A stretch of 64,000 nucleotides of DNA from JARRQJ01 sp037381915 (GTDB lineage: Bacteria; Pseudomonadota; Gammaproteobacteria; DRLM01), in assembly GCA_037381915.1 (NCBI GenBank), contig JARRQJ010000030.1, forward strand, positions 14,842-78,841, written 5' to 3'. The notes under the pieces are model-generated. The model did not search any database, was not told the DNA's origin, and worked only from the letters and a program-made list of their open reading frames with translations. The first letter of the stretch is position 1, and every line of letters begins with the position of its first letter. The position numbers and the translations under genes were made by a program. Shown piece after piece: positions 8,247-17,265 of the stretch.

Positions 8247-9875
8247 ATGGACGCAAGCCCTAAACTGCTTATTGGCATCACCCTGTTGTCCACGCTCACG
8301 GCCTGCGCCGTTCTCAGGGGGCCGACAGACCATTCGAGCGAGACCCCGACTCCGGCGGCCGAACCCGCCGCAAGCGTATCCCAGCCGAGTTCCAGCGGCA
8401 AAAGTGTTTCCCCGCAGACCACGGCCTCAAGCACGGAAACGCCGCCCGCGAAGAGCGCTGCCGCCAACGGCGTGGTCATCACGCCCTTGAGGGAGCCGCA
8501 AACCTCGGCCCCGCAACAAGTGCCGCCTGTTCCGTCCCAGGAGGAGTCCGCGGCTCCGGCCCCGGCTCAAACCGAGGCGGCATCCAAGTCCGCCCCGCCG
8601 CCTGCAGCGCCGGCAATCCGATCCGAGCCCCCGCCCGCCAAGGCGGCGGCGCCTGCCAAACCCAGGACAGTGGTCGCCGATCGCGTCCCGCGGGAGTTTA
8701 CACTCACGGTCGGGAGGAAGGATCCCAGCCATCCCTACTACGGACGTGGTCATGATATCGGGTTCGTCGTCGACGGTGTGCAGGGCAAGGAATTGGTGTT
8801 GACCCGGGGAGTCACCTATACCTTCCACGTGGACACGAATGTGCAGCACGATTTTTATTTCAGCACCAGCCCCTATGGCCGCGGTGCCGGAACGCTGACT
8901 GACGGGATCACCGGACAGTATACCTACCGGGGAACGGTGACTTTCACCCCCAGCGCGTCGACGCCGGACGTGGTGTACTACGAGTGTCGCAACCACGCCT
9001 ATATGGGCGGCAAGATCCACATCGCCAACGCCGGCGACAAGGTGACGGTGGGAGGCGAGCAGTCCTCGGCCGGCACCCCAAAGCAAGTCCAAGTCAGCGC
9101 CGCCCAGGTCAAACAGAAGATAAGCTATGCGGGGATGCTGATGGGCTCTTCTCCCATCATGAAGCGGGTGGCGGCCAGCGGCAATGTCCAGGCCCACGGG
9201 CTGATGGCGCAAGCCCAGAAACACTATAAGAACGCCCAGACGGCCCTCGGCGCCGGTGACAATGCCGCGGCCATGGAGGCGGTAAACGAATCGCTGCGCC
9301 TGTTCAGCGCCGCGGCGCACCTGGTGCCGGATCCGTCGGAACAGATCGATTACAAGTCGCGCTACAACGATTTATATGAGCAACTGCGCAGTTTCGACAA
9401 ATCCTACAACAAGAACCTGGAGCGGGGCATCAAGCCGAAGGCCGGGCAGGGGTTGGATAAGGCCAAATTCGATCAGTTGGTCAAAGAGGCAAACGGGCTG
9501 GCCGACCGCGAACAATATGAGGCGGCCACCAAGCGCCTGGAACGCGCCAACGAGATGTTGACAGCGGCCTTGGGGTCCTTGCTCCAGTCCCAGACGGTGG
9601 TCTACGACAAGAATTTCGCCACACCCAAGGAAGAATACGAATATGAGCTGGCCCGCTATCAAAGTTACCTTGAACTGATTCCCCTGGCCATCGAGCAGCG
9701 CAGGCCCAGCGGGCAAACGGTGGCCATGATGGATAAGCTCGCCGCCCGCGCCAAGGAGGTGCGTGACGAGGGTGTGAAGCTGGCGGACAAGGGCGACCAC
9801 AAGCAGGCCATTCTGGCGCTGCAGGCGGCCACCGAACGCCTACAACGGGCGCTGCGACTGGCTGGGGTGCAATAG
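8247..9875 (+). CDS. Lipoprotein with cupredoxin-like domain and C-terminal helical repeats
   Basis: The product has 542 residues. A lipobox LTAC puts the lipidated Cys at 20. Residues 25-145 are a Pro/Ala/Ser-rich linker. Residues about 150-262 look like a cupredoxin: a His in VQHDF (H201) and the C-terminal ligand loop C247-x2-H250-x2-M253, the arrangement that binds type 1 copper in plastocyanin-like folds. The rest (about 290-542) is charged helices with TPR-like features. It lies between two paralogous trihaem cytochrome genes, so a copper-based electron relay anchored to a membrane is a reasonable inference. Copper binding is predicted only from ligand spacing. I know of no named family with this domain order. 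Confidence 0.72.
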   Translation: MDASPKLLIGITLLSTLTACAVLRGPTDHSSETPTPAAEPAASVSQPSSSGKSVSPQTTASSTETPPAKSAAANGVVITPLREPQTSAPQQVPPVPSQEESAAPAPAQTEAASKSAPPPAAPAIRSEPPPAKAAAPAKPRTVVADRVPREFTLTVGRKDPSHPYYGRGHDIGFVVDGVQGKELVLTRGVTYTFHVDTNVQHDFYFSTSPYGRGAGTLTDGITGQYTYRGTVTFTPSASTPDVVYYECRNHAYMGGKIHIANAGDKVTVGGEQSSAGTPKQVQVSAAQVKQKISYAGMLMGSSPIMKRVAASGNVQAHGLMAQAQKHYKNAQTALGAGDNAAAMEAVNESLRLFSAAAHLVPDPSEQIDYKSRYNDLYEQLRSFDKSYNKNLERGIKPKAGQGLDKAKFDQLVKEANGLADREQYEAATKRLERANEMLTAALGSLLQSQTVVYDKNFATPKEEYEYELARYQSYLELIPLAIEQRRPSGQTVAMMDKLAARAKEVRDEGVKLADKGDHKQAILALQAATERLQRALRLAGVQ

Positions 9876-10072
9876 TTGCGGCTGACGGGCGCCCGGGGAA
9901 TCCCGGCGGACGGGAGTTCTATGCGCGGCTGACGGGAAACAGCCTTGCTGGGGGTCAGGAAATACGAGCGTTCGAACGGCCCGAACATGCCGAGGGTGTT
10001 TCGAATTGCTAGAAAAGACGATATATTACCAGAGCCTTGGATTATCGAGGGGGGGCTTACAACGGGGTAAGC

Positions 10073-10690
10073 ATGATCGCAAGCATGACAAGCATAATAA
10101 TAAACGGCTGGAGAGGGGTGGGCACCCTGTGCTGTATCGCGGTGATCGTCGCAAGCATGATCACTGCTACGGATGCTCGCGCCGCCGCCGACAACGGCCC
10201 GGTGTGGAGCCGGGGTCTGCACTTTCAAACCATGGGACAGATCGTCCCCCTCGCCCAGGACGGTATTCATGATCCCACCGACAGTGCCGTGAAGGTGCTG
10301 CAGCAGCCGTGGCAGGCGATGAAGAATTTCCCCCGGGACAGTGCCGGCATCATTAACTGGGTCAAGACCCTCAACGAGGATTTGATCGAGCCGCGCATGA
10401 GCAAGAACGGCAAGGGCGTCATGTTTCCCATCGATTTCGATATCATCTTCAAGAATACCGGATCCATGCCCAACGTGCGCTTTCCCCATCTGCCTCATAC
10501 GCAATGGCTGACCTGCGCCAACTGTCATCCCGCGATCTTCCTGCCCCAGAAGGGCGGCAATCCCATTACCATGTCGGCCATCATTCAGGGCAAATTCTGC
10601 GGCGTTTGCCACGGTAAGGTTGCATTCCCCCCCACTATGAATTGCGGACGATGCCATTCAGTGCCACGCGAATCACCCGGCTTGCGTTGA
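10073..10690 (+). CDS. Trihaem c7-type cytochrome, paralogue of the 7397 product
   Basis: The protein has 205 residues from ATG 10073; an upstream TTG would add 12 residues before the signal peptide and is less likely. Signal segment about residues 15-37. The C-terminal trihaem domain has CANCH 148-152, CGVCH 176-180 and CGRCH 191-195, with the same FPHxPHTQWL approach as the 7397 product. The N-terminal extension is shared with that paralogue. The last 40 bases overlap the start of the NHL lipoprotein gene, which implies translational coupling. It opens the transcript that runs through the undecahaem and assembly genes. A 10-base palindrome (9969-9978) lies upstream. Confidence 0.86.
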   Translation: MIASMTSIIINGWRGVGTLCCIAVIVASMITATDARAAADNGPVWSRGLHFQTMGQIVPLAQDGIHDPTDSAVKVLQQPWQAMKNFPRDSAGIINWVKTLNEDLIEPRMSKNGKGVMFPIDFDIIFKNTGSMPNVRFPHLPHTQWLTCANCHPAIFLPQKGGNPITMSAIIQGKFCGVCHGKVAFPPTMNCGRCHSVPRESPGLR

Positions 10691-11679
10691 TCCTGGGCGG
10701 CTTGGCCATGGTGTCCGCCATGGGTGGATGCACGGCCTTCAGCACGTCGGCCCAAGAGCCGGAGCCGTCCTCGGCCGGTCCGAAACAGTTGACCGTAACC
10801 AGCCCGTGGTTGTATCCCCTCGAGACCATTAACGGCGGGCTGACCGGCAACAATTTCGCGGGCAATGCCTTTCAGCGCCTGCAGCGCCCGGTGGCCGTTG
10901 CGGTGCGCGATCACCAGCTGTATATCGTGGATGCCGGCCAGCAGATGCTGTATCTGTACGATGATGTGACCAAGCGCATGAGCACCCTCAAGGATCTGCG
11001 CAGCGTGGTCTCCGGGGACGTGCCCGATATTTACGTGGCCGCGGATCGCTCCTATTACCTGGCCGATGCCGGCGGCCGTCGGGTCCTGCATTTCGACCGC
11101 AACGGCCAGCTTATGCAGACCTTCCAGGATAGCTTGAATCTCGCCAGGCCGGTGGCGGTATCGGTGGACGAAACGAACGGAGACGTGTACGTGGCAGACG
11201 GCCTGTTCGATCACGTTATGGTGTTCAATAGTGCCGGTGAGCCGTGGCGCATGATCGGGGACCGCGGGACGGGTGACGGCGAGTTTCTCAATATTACCGC
11301 CATGACCCGGGGTCCCGACGGCGTGTACATCACGGCGCGTCTCGGCAAGCGCGGGCAGGTCATGGATCAGAAGACCGGCAAGTTCCGCTATGCCTTCGAC
11401 AAGGACACCATAGTGTTTCCCAATGGCATCGCCGTGGATCAAATGACCGACCTGGCCTATGTCAGCGATTTCTTCGATAACAGTATCAAGATATTCAAAC
11501 ATGGCCATTGGCTGGCTACAGTGGGTGGTAACGGCGCGAGTCCGGGCCGTTTCAAGGGCATCACCGACGTGGCGCTGGAAGACGGTTTTTTATACGTGGC
11601 AGACAGCCTCAACGGTCGGATTCAGGTATTCAGGGTCACGTCCGGCGCTCCGTCGGCAAAAAAAGCAAGCAGTAACTGA
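10651..11679 (+). CDS. NHL-repeat beta-propeller lipoprotein
   Basis: 342 residues from ATG 10651. An N-terminal hydrophobic segment ends in a lipobox-like MGGC (lipidated Cys about 29). Repeated units of the form RPVAVAVxxxxLYIVDAGxQxLYLYD follow (PVAVSV...VYVADGLFDHVMVFNSAGE; NGIAVD...AYVSDFFDNSIKIFKHG), which is an NHL six-bladed propeller. There is no catalytic motif. Such propellers usually act as binding scaffolds. Placed directly before another NHL lipoprotein and the undecahaem cytochrome, it may help assemble or dock the cytochrome. The ATG lies within the 3' end of the previous gene (40-base overlap). Confidence 0.82.
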   Translation: MPFSATRITRLALILGGLAMVSAMGGCTAFSTSAQEPEPSSAGPKQLTVTSPWLYPLETINGGLTGNNFAGNAFQRLQRPVAVAVRDHQLYIVDAGQQMLYLYDDVTKRMSTLKDLRSVVSGDVPDIYVAADRSYYLADAGGRRVLHFDRNGQLMQTFQDSLNLARPVAVSVDETNGDVYVADGLFDHVMVFNSAGEPWRMIGDRGTGDGEFLNITAMTRGPDGVYITARLGKRGQVMDQKTGKFRYAFDKDTIVFPNGIAVDQMTDLAYVSDFFDNSIKIFKHGHWLATVGGNGASPGRFKGITDVALEDGFLYVADSLNGRIQVFRVTSGAPSAKKASSN

Positions 11680-11680
11680 T

Positions 11681-12757
11681 GTGACGAAATTCGTTTCTCG
11701 TGCAGCCACCTTGATGGTGGCCTGTCTCGCGCTGTTGATGACCGGGTGCGCCTCGACACACAGCGTCCTGAGGTATGAGGTCGATCCCACCACAGCGAAG
11801 GTATGGCCATCCGCCCCGGAAAAGCCCCGCTACCGCTACGTGGGTTCCCTGACCGGTGAAGAGAATATCCAGCTCGATGAAGAACAATCCCTGGCCTCAA
11901 CCGGCACCCGCTTTTTCAAATGGCTGGTGGGGCTGGGCTCGGCCAAGAGCTCCCCGGTGGTGCTGCAACGTCCGCAAGGCGTGATGGTAGACCAGCAGGG
12001 CCGGGTATATGTCACGGACGTCAGCCGTGAGGCGGTTTACGTCTTCGATCCGGTGAAGGGGAAGCTGGACGTGTGGGAAATGGCCAGCGCCAAAGACCAT
12101 TTCCTGACGCCCATCGGCATCGCGCCCGGCGCCGACGGCGAGATCCTGGTGACGGACGCGCAATGGGGTTACGTGGCGCGTCTGGATCATGACGGCCACC
12201 CACTGGGAACCTTCGGCAAAGGGCAATTATCCTGGCCCACCGGCATCGCCCGGGACCCCGACAGCGGCCACATCTACGTGGCCGAGACCCATGCCCATGA
12301 CATCAAGGTCTTCGATAAGGACGGCAAGTATCTTCGCACCATCGGCAAACGGGGGGTGAATCCCGGGGAGTTCAATTCGCCGACCTTCCTGTCCATTACC
12401 CAGCACCACCTCTATGTCACCGATACCATGAACGCACGGGTTCAGGTATTGACCCTGGACGGCAAGCCCCTGAAGACCTTCGGCCGCCGCGGTGTTTTCA
12501 TCGGCGATATGCCGCGCCCCAAAGGGGTCGCCGCGGATAATGACGGCAACATCTATGTGGTAGAATCCTATTTCGATTATTTGTTAATATTCAACGCTGC
12601 CGGTCAGTTATTGCTGCCTATCGGGGGAACCGGTGACGGGGTGGGTCAATTTTACCAGCCGGGTGGCGTCTGGATCGACCACCGCGATAGGATCTATGTC
12701 GCGGATACTTTCAATGGACGAATTGTAGTTCTCCAGTTTCTGAAAGAGGGGACATGA
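11681..12757 (+). CDS. NHL-repeat beta-propeller lipoprotein coupled to the undecahaem cytochrome
   Basis: The GTG at 11681 follows the previous stop by one base and gives 358 residues. An ATG further in (11714) is the alternative. Lipobox LMTGC anchors it. Then come a Pro-rich strap (PEKPRYRYVGSL) and about six NHL blades (RPQGVMVDQQGRVYVTD; WPTGIARDPDSGHIYVAE; RPKGVAADNDGNIYVVES). It is a close paralogue of the lipoprotein at 45798, which shares the strap and blades. The stop codon overlaps the ATG of the undecahaem gene (ATGA), so the two are translated together, an arrangement that argues for a stoichiometric partner. Confidence 0.85.
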   Translation: MTKFVSRAATLMVACLALLMTGCASTHSVLRYEVDPTTAKVWPSAPEKPRYRYVGSLTGEENIQLDEEQSLASTGTRFFKWLVGLGSAKSSPVVLQRPQGVMVDQQGRVYVTDVSREAVYVFDPVKGKLDVWEMASAKDHFLTPIGIAPGADGEILVTDAQWGYVARLDHDGHPLGTFGKGQLSWPTGIARDPDSGHIYVAETHAHDIKVFDKDGKYLRTIGKRGVNPGEFNSPTFLSITQHHLYVTDTMNARVQVLTLDGKPLKTFGRRGVFIGDMPRPKGVAADNDGNIYVVESYFDYLLIFNAAGQLLLPIGGTGDGVGQFYQPGGVWIDHRDRIYVADTFNGRIVVLQFLKEGT

Positions 12758-15393
12758 AAACAAGGCTGCGAAACAGCGGAGTCCTCGCCTTGGTCGCGAT
12801 TTTCCTGACGTTGGCCGCAGGGCCGGTGCAGGCGAAGCGCATAGCGGATATCCGCAATACCAAACACAATTTCTCAGCCACGGTCATCCCCATCCTGCCC
12901 AATGGCGCGCAACGCAATGCCGCCGCCGCCAGCGAATCCCAGATCTGCGCCTTCTGCCACACGCCCCACGGCGCCACCAAGGCCCCCAAGGCGCCCCTGT
13001 GGAACCGCAATCTGTCCAAGGCGACGTACAAGACCTATTCGTCCGGCTCGCTGGACGCGGTGGACCTGGGCCAGCCCAGCGCCAAGTCCAAACTGTGCCT
13101 GTCGTGCCATGACGGCACCCTGGCCTTGGGGGCGGTGAATGTCCTCAATCGCGTCGAGAACCCCAAGGTGGACTTTACCGGACCGGGGATCGGGCCCGGC
13201 GATACCATCCCCCGGGGCCTGGGCGAGACCACCGGCTTTACCCGCAAGATCGGCACGGACCTGACCAATGACCACCCCATTTCGTTTACCTTCGACAGCG
13301 CCCAGGCGGCCCGTGACGGCGAGCTCTATAATCCCGCCACGGTGACCCAGGTACATGAGCGGGTGCGCGGCGAAAAGGCGCCGCTGATACCCCTGGAAAA
13401 TAACAAGGTGGAGTGCATCTCCTGCCATGACCCCCATATCCGCGATACCACGGGCGAGAACATCAAATTCCTGCGGGTCAACCGTTTTCAAAAACATGCG
13501 GATCCGGTGGCGGGGCAGTTCAACAAGCAGAACGATATCATTTGCCTCGCCTGTCACAACAAGGCGGGCTGGGTCGGTTCGGCCCACGAGAACAGCAAGG
13601 TGGCGACCTATGACTACACCGACGCGGCGGCGGACCTGCGGGAATTCCCCCGCGGGACCAAGGTCTGGCAGGCGGCCTGCCTGAACTGCCACGATCCTCA
13701 CACCGTACAGGGTTCGCGGCGCATTCTGCGCGAAGGCACCGACGGGCCCATCGCCGTTACCCCCGAGGGCGCCAAGTATCACGTGGGCGGCAAGGCCGCC
13801 ATCGAACAGACCTGCTACGCCTGCCACTCCGCCGACGGCGGCACCTTGCGCAATCAATCCATGCGGCCCGGTTTCGGCGTGCCCGACATCAAGACCGATT
13901 TCACTACCCTGCCCCGCCACATGCCCATTTCCAACACCGATCAGGCAGCCGGCAAGGAGATGCATGATATCGGGACCGGCCCCTATCACAATCAGCAGGG
14001 GGGTAAGGACTTCATCGAGTCGCAGCTCAGGATGGGCAAGGGCAACCTCAACAACCGCCATGCCGAATGCACCGATTGCCACAACCCGCACCGCCTGATC
14101 AAGAATCGGCTCTTCAATGACGATCCCAACACGCCGGACACCGAGGGAACCCATCCCCACACGGTTGCACAGATCGCGAAGAATCCGCCGGCCTATCCGG
14201 GGACGCCGGCGGGCATCCATACCAATCTGGCGTCGGGCGTGCTGCGCGGTGCGTTCGGCGTGGAGCCCAGCGGCTGGTCGTCCACCGCGTTCGGCAGCGA
14301 GCCGACCTTCTTCCAGGTCAAGCGCGGCGATCCCGGCGTGGGCGGCAGCACCGCCGTGAGCGCTCCCTATGTGACGCGGGAATATCAGGTATGCCTCAAG
14401 TGCCATTCCAATTATGCCTTTAATTCGCCGCCGCCCCTGGGCATGTCCAAGGGCACTACGCCGCCGGGCACCAACGCCATGTTTAATTACACTAACGTGG
14501 CCATGGAATATCAGTCCCCCGATGATCAAAAGGGCGAGGTGGCCACGGCGGGCACCGAACCGCCGTCCCCCACCGGGGCCTTTAAGGGGACGGATCCCGC
14601 CGGCAATGTCGTGAACTATCTGATCAACAATCACCGCGCCTGGCATCCCGTGATGAAGCCGACCGGGCGCACGCCCGCACAACGCGGTGGCGCCAATGTC
14701 AATCTGTGGCGCTCACCCTTCAACGTCGCCGGCGGCATGGGCAATCAGACCATGTATTGCACCGACTGCCACGGTTCCGATACCAACGTCAAAGATGGCG
14801 CGGTGCCGCGGGGTGGGGAACAGGGCAAACCCTGGGGACCGCACGGCTCGAGCAACGACTTCCTGTTGAAGGGGCCGTGGAACAATCAAAGCGGTACCAA
14901 CCAGCCTGACGCCTTGTGTTTCCGTTGCCACAATTATGAGTACTACGGCAAGTCCTTCCCCCCCAACACCCCCGACAGTGCGACGGTAAAGAGCGGTTTC
15001 CGCCGCGCCGGCGGCGGTGCGGCCTGCGTGGGCACCCCCAACACCAACCTGCACACCGGCCACGCCATGCAGGGTGTGGTGCGGAATTTCCGCTGTACCT
15101 ATTGCCACGTATCGGTGCCGCACGGATGGAAGAACAAGAATTTCCTGGCCAATTTGAACGATGTCGGTCCCGAGGCGGGACTGCCGCCGGGGACGCAGGT
15201 GCGTACCCCCAGTCCGCAGCGTTATTACAAGGGACCCTATTACAATGGCAGCACCCTGAAGGTGGTGAACTTCCAGCGCAGCGGCGAATGGACCCCGGTC
15301 AGTTGCGGTTCCGCCGGGCCGCCGGGTAATGGATTGACGGGTATCAGTTGGATGAACGGCTTTGCAAGTGAAACCTGCAATAACATCCCATGA
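12754..15393 (+). CDS. Undecahaem c-type cytochrome
   Basis: The product has 879 residues with a signal peptide (residues 9-27, ending VQA) and eleven CXXCH sites starting at residues 65, 115, 221, 264, 309, 354, 439, 547, 669, 722 and 781. The first four sit in a module homologous to the whole tetrahaem protein encoded at 3858 (CHTPHG, CLSCHDGT, LTNDHP, CISCHDPH, CLACHNK). The later seven are more widely spaced among Pro/Gly-rich linkers. There is no C-terminal anchor. It is probably the terminal or surface electron carrier of this locus. I recall an undecahaem cytochrome being described for Candidatus Tenderia electrophaga, but identity with this one is unverified. It overlaps the genes on both sides by 4 bases. 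Confidence 0.93.
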   Translation: MKTRLRNSGVLALVAIFLTLAAGPVQAKRIADIRNTKHNFSATVIPILPNGAQRNAAAASESQICAFCHTPHGATKAPKAPLWNRNLSKATYKTYSSGSLDAVDLGQPSAKSKLCLSCHDGTLALGAVNVLNRVENPKVDFTGPGIGPGDTIPRGLGETTGFTRKIGTDLTNDHPISFTFDSAQAARDGELYNPATVTQVHERVRGEKAPLIPLENNKVECISCHDPHIRDTTGENIKFLRVNRFQKHADPVAGQFNKQNDIICLACHNKAGWVGSAHENSKVATYDYTDAAADLREFPRGTKVWQAACLNCHDPHTVQGSRRILREGTDGPIAVTPEGAKYHVGGKAAIEQTCYACHSADGGTLRNQSMRPGFGVPDIKTDFTTLPRHMPISNTDQAAGKEMHDIGTGPYHNQQGGKDFIESQLRMGKGNLNNRHAECTDCHNPHRLIKNRLFNDDPNTPDTEGTHPHTVAQIAKNPPAYPGTPAGIHTNLASGVLRGAFGVEPSGWSSTAFGSEPTFFQVKRGDPGVGGSTAVSAPYVTREYQVCLKCHSNYAFNSPPPLGMSKGTTPPGTNAMFNYTNVAMEYQSPDDQKGEVATAGTEPPSPTGAFKGTDPAGNVVNYLINNHRAWHPVMKPTGRTPAQRGGANVNLWRSPFNVAGGMGNQTMYCTDCHGSDTNVKDGAVPRGGEQGKPWGPHGSSNDFLLKGPWNNQSGTNQPDALCFRCHNYEYYGKSFPPNTPDSATVKSGFRRAGGGAACVGTPNTNLHTGHAMQGVVRNFRCTYCHVSVPHGWKNKNFLANLNDVGPEAGLPPGTQVRTPSPQRYYKGPYYNGSTLKVVNFQRSGEWTPVSCGSAGPPGNGLTGISWMNGFASETCNNIP

Positions 15394-16418
15394 CTATGTT
15401 ATTGCGCCCCCTGTCGTCGCTCCGCCTTACGTTGGTGGGGATGATCCTATTGGCCATCGGCGCGGGCCTCAGTTACGGCAACCCCATGAACATGCCGGTG
15501 TGGGTGCTGGTGGTGCCCATGGCGGTGCTGGCGCTGAATCTGCTGTCCGCCATCATCGTCAGACCGCGCATTCACCGTCACCTCAGCTTGCTGGTGTTTC
15601 ACCTCGGTCTGCTGGGCGTCGTGATTCTGAGCGCCATCGGGTTTCTCACCCGCTACGAGGCCCATGTGGAACTGCTGCAGGGCACGGCGTTTTCGACCGA
15701 CGCTCTGTTCGATCAGCGTAAGGGTCCGTGGCACAACGGGGACCTGGATAAGGTTCACTTCGTCCAAGGTCCGTATACCGTGGATTACGCCGCGCACATG
15801 ATGCGCGGCCACACCCGCAGCCAGGTCGAGGTGCCGGACGGCCGCGGTGGTTGGAAGACCAAGGTTATCGGTGATGACCGGCCGCTGGTGATCAATGGTT
15901 ACCGCTTTTATACCTCATTCAATAAGGGTTTCGCCCCCATCTTGACCTGGACACCGAATGAGGGGCGGGCCGTGACCGGATCGGTGCACATGCCGTCTTA
16001 TCCGTTGTTCGAGTTCAAACAGGACAACAGCTGGACGCCGCCGGGAGGACCGCAGATCAAATTCTGGCTGCGGCTGAATACCGGTATGACCGAGAAGGCC
16101 GCGTGGGTGCTGGACGGCAGCGGGACGCATGGGGTATTGGTGGTGAATACGCCCTCCGAGCGCAAGGAGTTGAAGGCGGGTGACAGCGTCAAGCTCCCCG
16201 GTGGGACACTGCGCTATGACCGCTTGTCTACCTGGATGGGTTACAAGATCTTCTATGATCCGACCCTCCACTGGTTATTCGCCACCTCGATCATCGGCGT
16301 AATGGGATTGTTCGCCCATTTCTGGCGCAAGTTTGGCGCGAGTTGGGCGGCGATGGGCCGCACGAACGGCGAAGCCGTGGCGCGGCCTGCTTCTCAAGGG
16401 GGAATGCGTTATGAGTGA
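15390..16418 (+). CDS. ResB/Ccs1-like cytochrome c assembly protein (System II)
   Basis: A 342-residue integral membrane protein. Hydrophobic segments lie at about residues 8-27, 31-52 and 64-85 and again near 290-310, with a large periplasmic loop of about 200 residues between. This is the layout of ResB (CcsB/Ccs1), which works with CcsA to move and attach haem to apocytochromes. The motif HLSLLVFHLGLLGVVILSA in the third segment fits the family. It is coupled to the undecahaem gene (ATGA overlap) and to the CcsA gene (8-base overlap), so the pair is dedicated to this locus. It is shorter than many ResB proteins (often above 450 residues), like the short forms next to multihaem genes. Confidence 0.85.
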   Translation: MTMLLRPLSSLRLTLVGMILLAIGAGLSYGNPMNMPVWVLVVPMAVLALNLLSAIIVRPRIHRHLSLLVFHLGLLGVVILSAIGFLTRYEAHVELLQGTAFSTDALFDQRKGPWHNGDLDKVHFVQGPYTVDYAAHMMRGHTRSQVEVPDGRGGWKTKVIGDDRPLVINGYRFYTSFNKGFAPILTWTPNEGRAVTGSVHMPSYPLFEFKQDNSWTPPGGPQIKFWLRLNTGMTEKAAWVLDGSGTHGVLVVNTPSERKELKAGDSVKLPGGTLRYDRLSTWMGYKIFYDPTLHWLFATSIIGVMGLFAHFWRKFGASWAAMGRTNGEAVARPASQGGMRYE

Positions 16419-17265
16419 AATCTCCACTGCGACGGAGCTGCCCTGGTTATGGTCGGGCCTCGGCGCCTATGCCCTGGCGACCTTTATTGCAGTGCGCGCC
16501 GTGGTGGTCCGCGGCCAGTCCGCCGGCGCAGCCATCAACCGTTCCTATGAAAATCAGGTATTGCTCTCCATCGTCGGCGGCGTGTTGCTGCTCGGCGTTG
16601 CCTTGGCCGATCGTTGGATGCGCATCGGTCACGGGCCCTTCGTTAATCTGTTCGAACTGTTGATGAGCCAGTTGTTCAGCCTCGGCGTCATTTACTGCAT
16701 CGCCTACTGGCGTTTCCCGGTGATTCGTCCCAGCGCCGCGGTGGCGTTACCCATGATGTGGATCCTGGGAATCTGGATCCTGTTGCTGAAGCCGGTCGAT
16801 GCGCCGTTTCCGCCCACTTATTCCAATAACTGGTTGTGGGTCCATGTGGGTATGGGCAAAATCTTCCTCGGTCTGTGCATGATCGGCACCGCCTTGGCCG
16901 GCACCATTCTATTGCGTTCCAATCAGCGTCTGGCGGCGTCGTTCCGCCACATGCCCAGCGATGCCGTGCTCGATCATTTTGCGTGGCGCTTCATGCTGCT
17001 GGCTTTTATCTTTCACAGCCTGATGCTGGTGGCGGGCGCGGTGTGGGCCCAGGATGCATGGGGCAGGTATTGGTCGTGGGACGCGCTGGAGACCTCCGCG
17101 TTTCTCACTTGGTTGGCCTTAGGCGGCGCCATCCACGCCCGCCTGACCTATCGTATCCCGATCCGGGCCGGCGCGGTGTTTATCTGCATCGTGTTCGTGC
17201 TGGCCTTTCTTACCTATTTCGGCGCGCCGTTCTACAGTCAGGCGGCCCATAAGGGGGTCATATGA
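16411..17265 (+). CDS. ccsA: CcsA/ResC-type haem lyase subunit (System II)
   Basis: 284 residues from ATG 16411, which overlaps the ResB stop by 8 bases. It is polytopic with about eight hydrophobic segments. The signature WGRYWSWDALET is the tryptophan-rich haem-handling motif of the CcmC/CcmF/CcsA superfamily, and conserved His residues occur in the flanking helices (HVGMGK, FHSLM). With ResB it should export haem and form the thioether bonds of c-type cytochromes in the periplasm. The genome also encodes the full Ccm system 16 kb away, so this pair is a second, locus-specific assembly apparatus. Confidence 0.88.
   Translation: MSEISTATELPWLWSGLGAYALATFIAVRAVVVRGQSAGAAINRSYENQVLLSIVGGVLLLGVALADRWMRIGHGPFVNLFELLMSQLFSLGVIYCIAYWRFPVIRPSAAVALPMMWILGIWILLLKPVDAPFPPTYSNNWLWVHVGMGKIFLGLCMIGTALAGTILLRSNQRLAASFRHMPSDAVLDHFAWRFMLLAFIFHSLMLVAGAVWAQDAWGRYWSWDALETSAFLTWLALGGAIHARLTYRIPIRAGAVFICIVFVLAFLTYFGAPFYSQAAHKGVI

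Noticed and set aside
12874..14682. 602-residue open frame on the minus strand opposite the undecahaem gene
   Set aside because: It mirrors a strongly supported multihaem gene; the composition (G, A, R, H) is that of a GC-rich antisense frame and no domain is visible.
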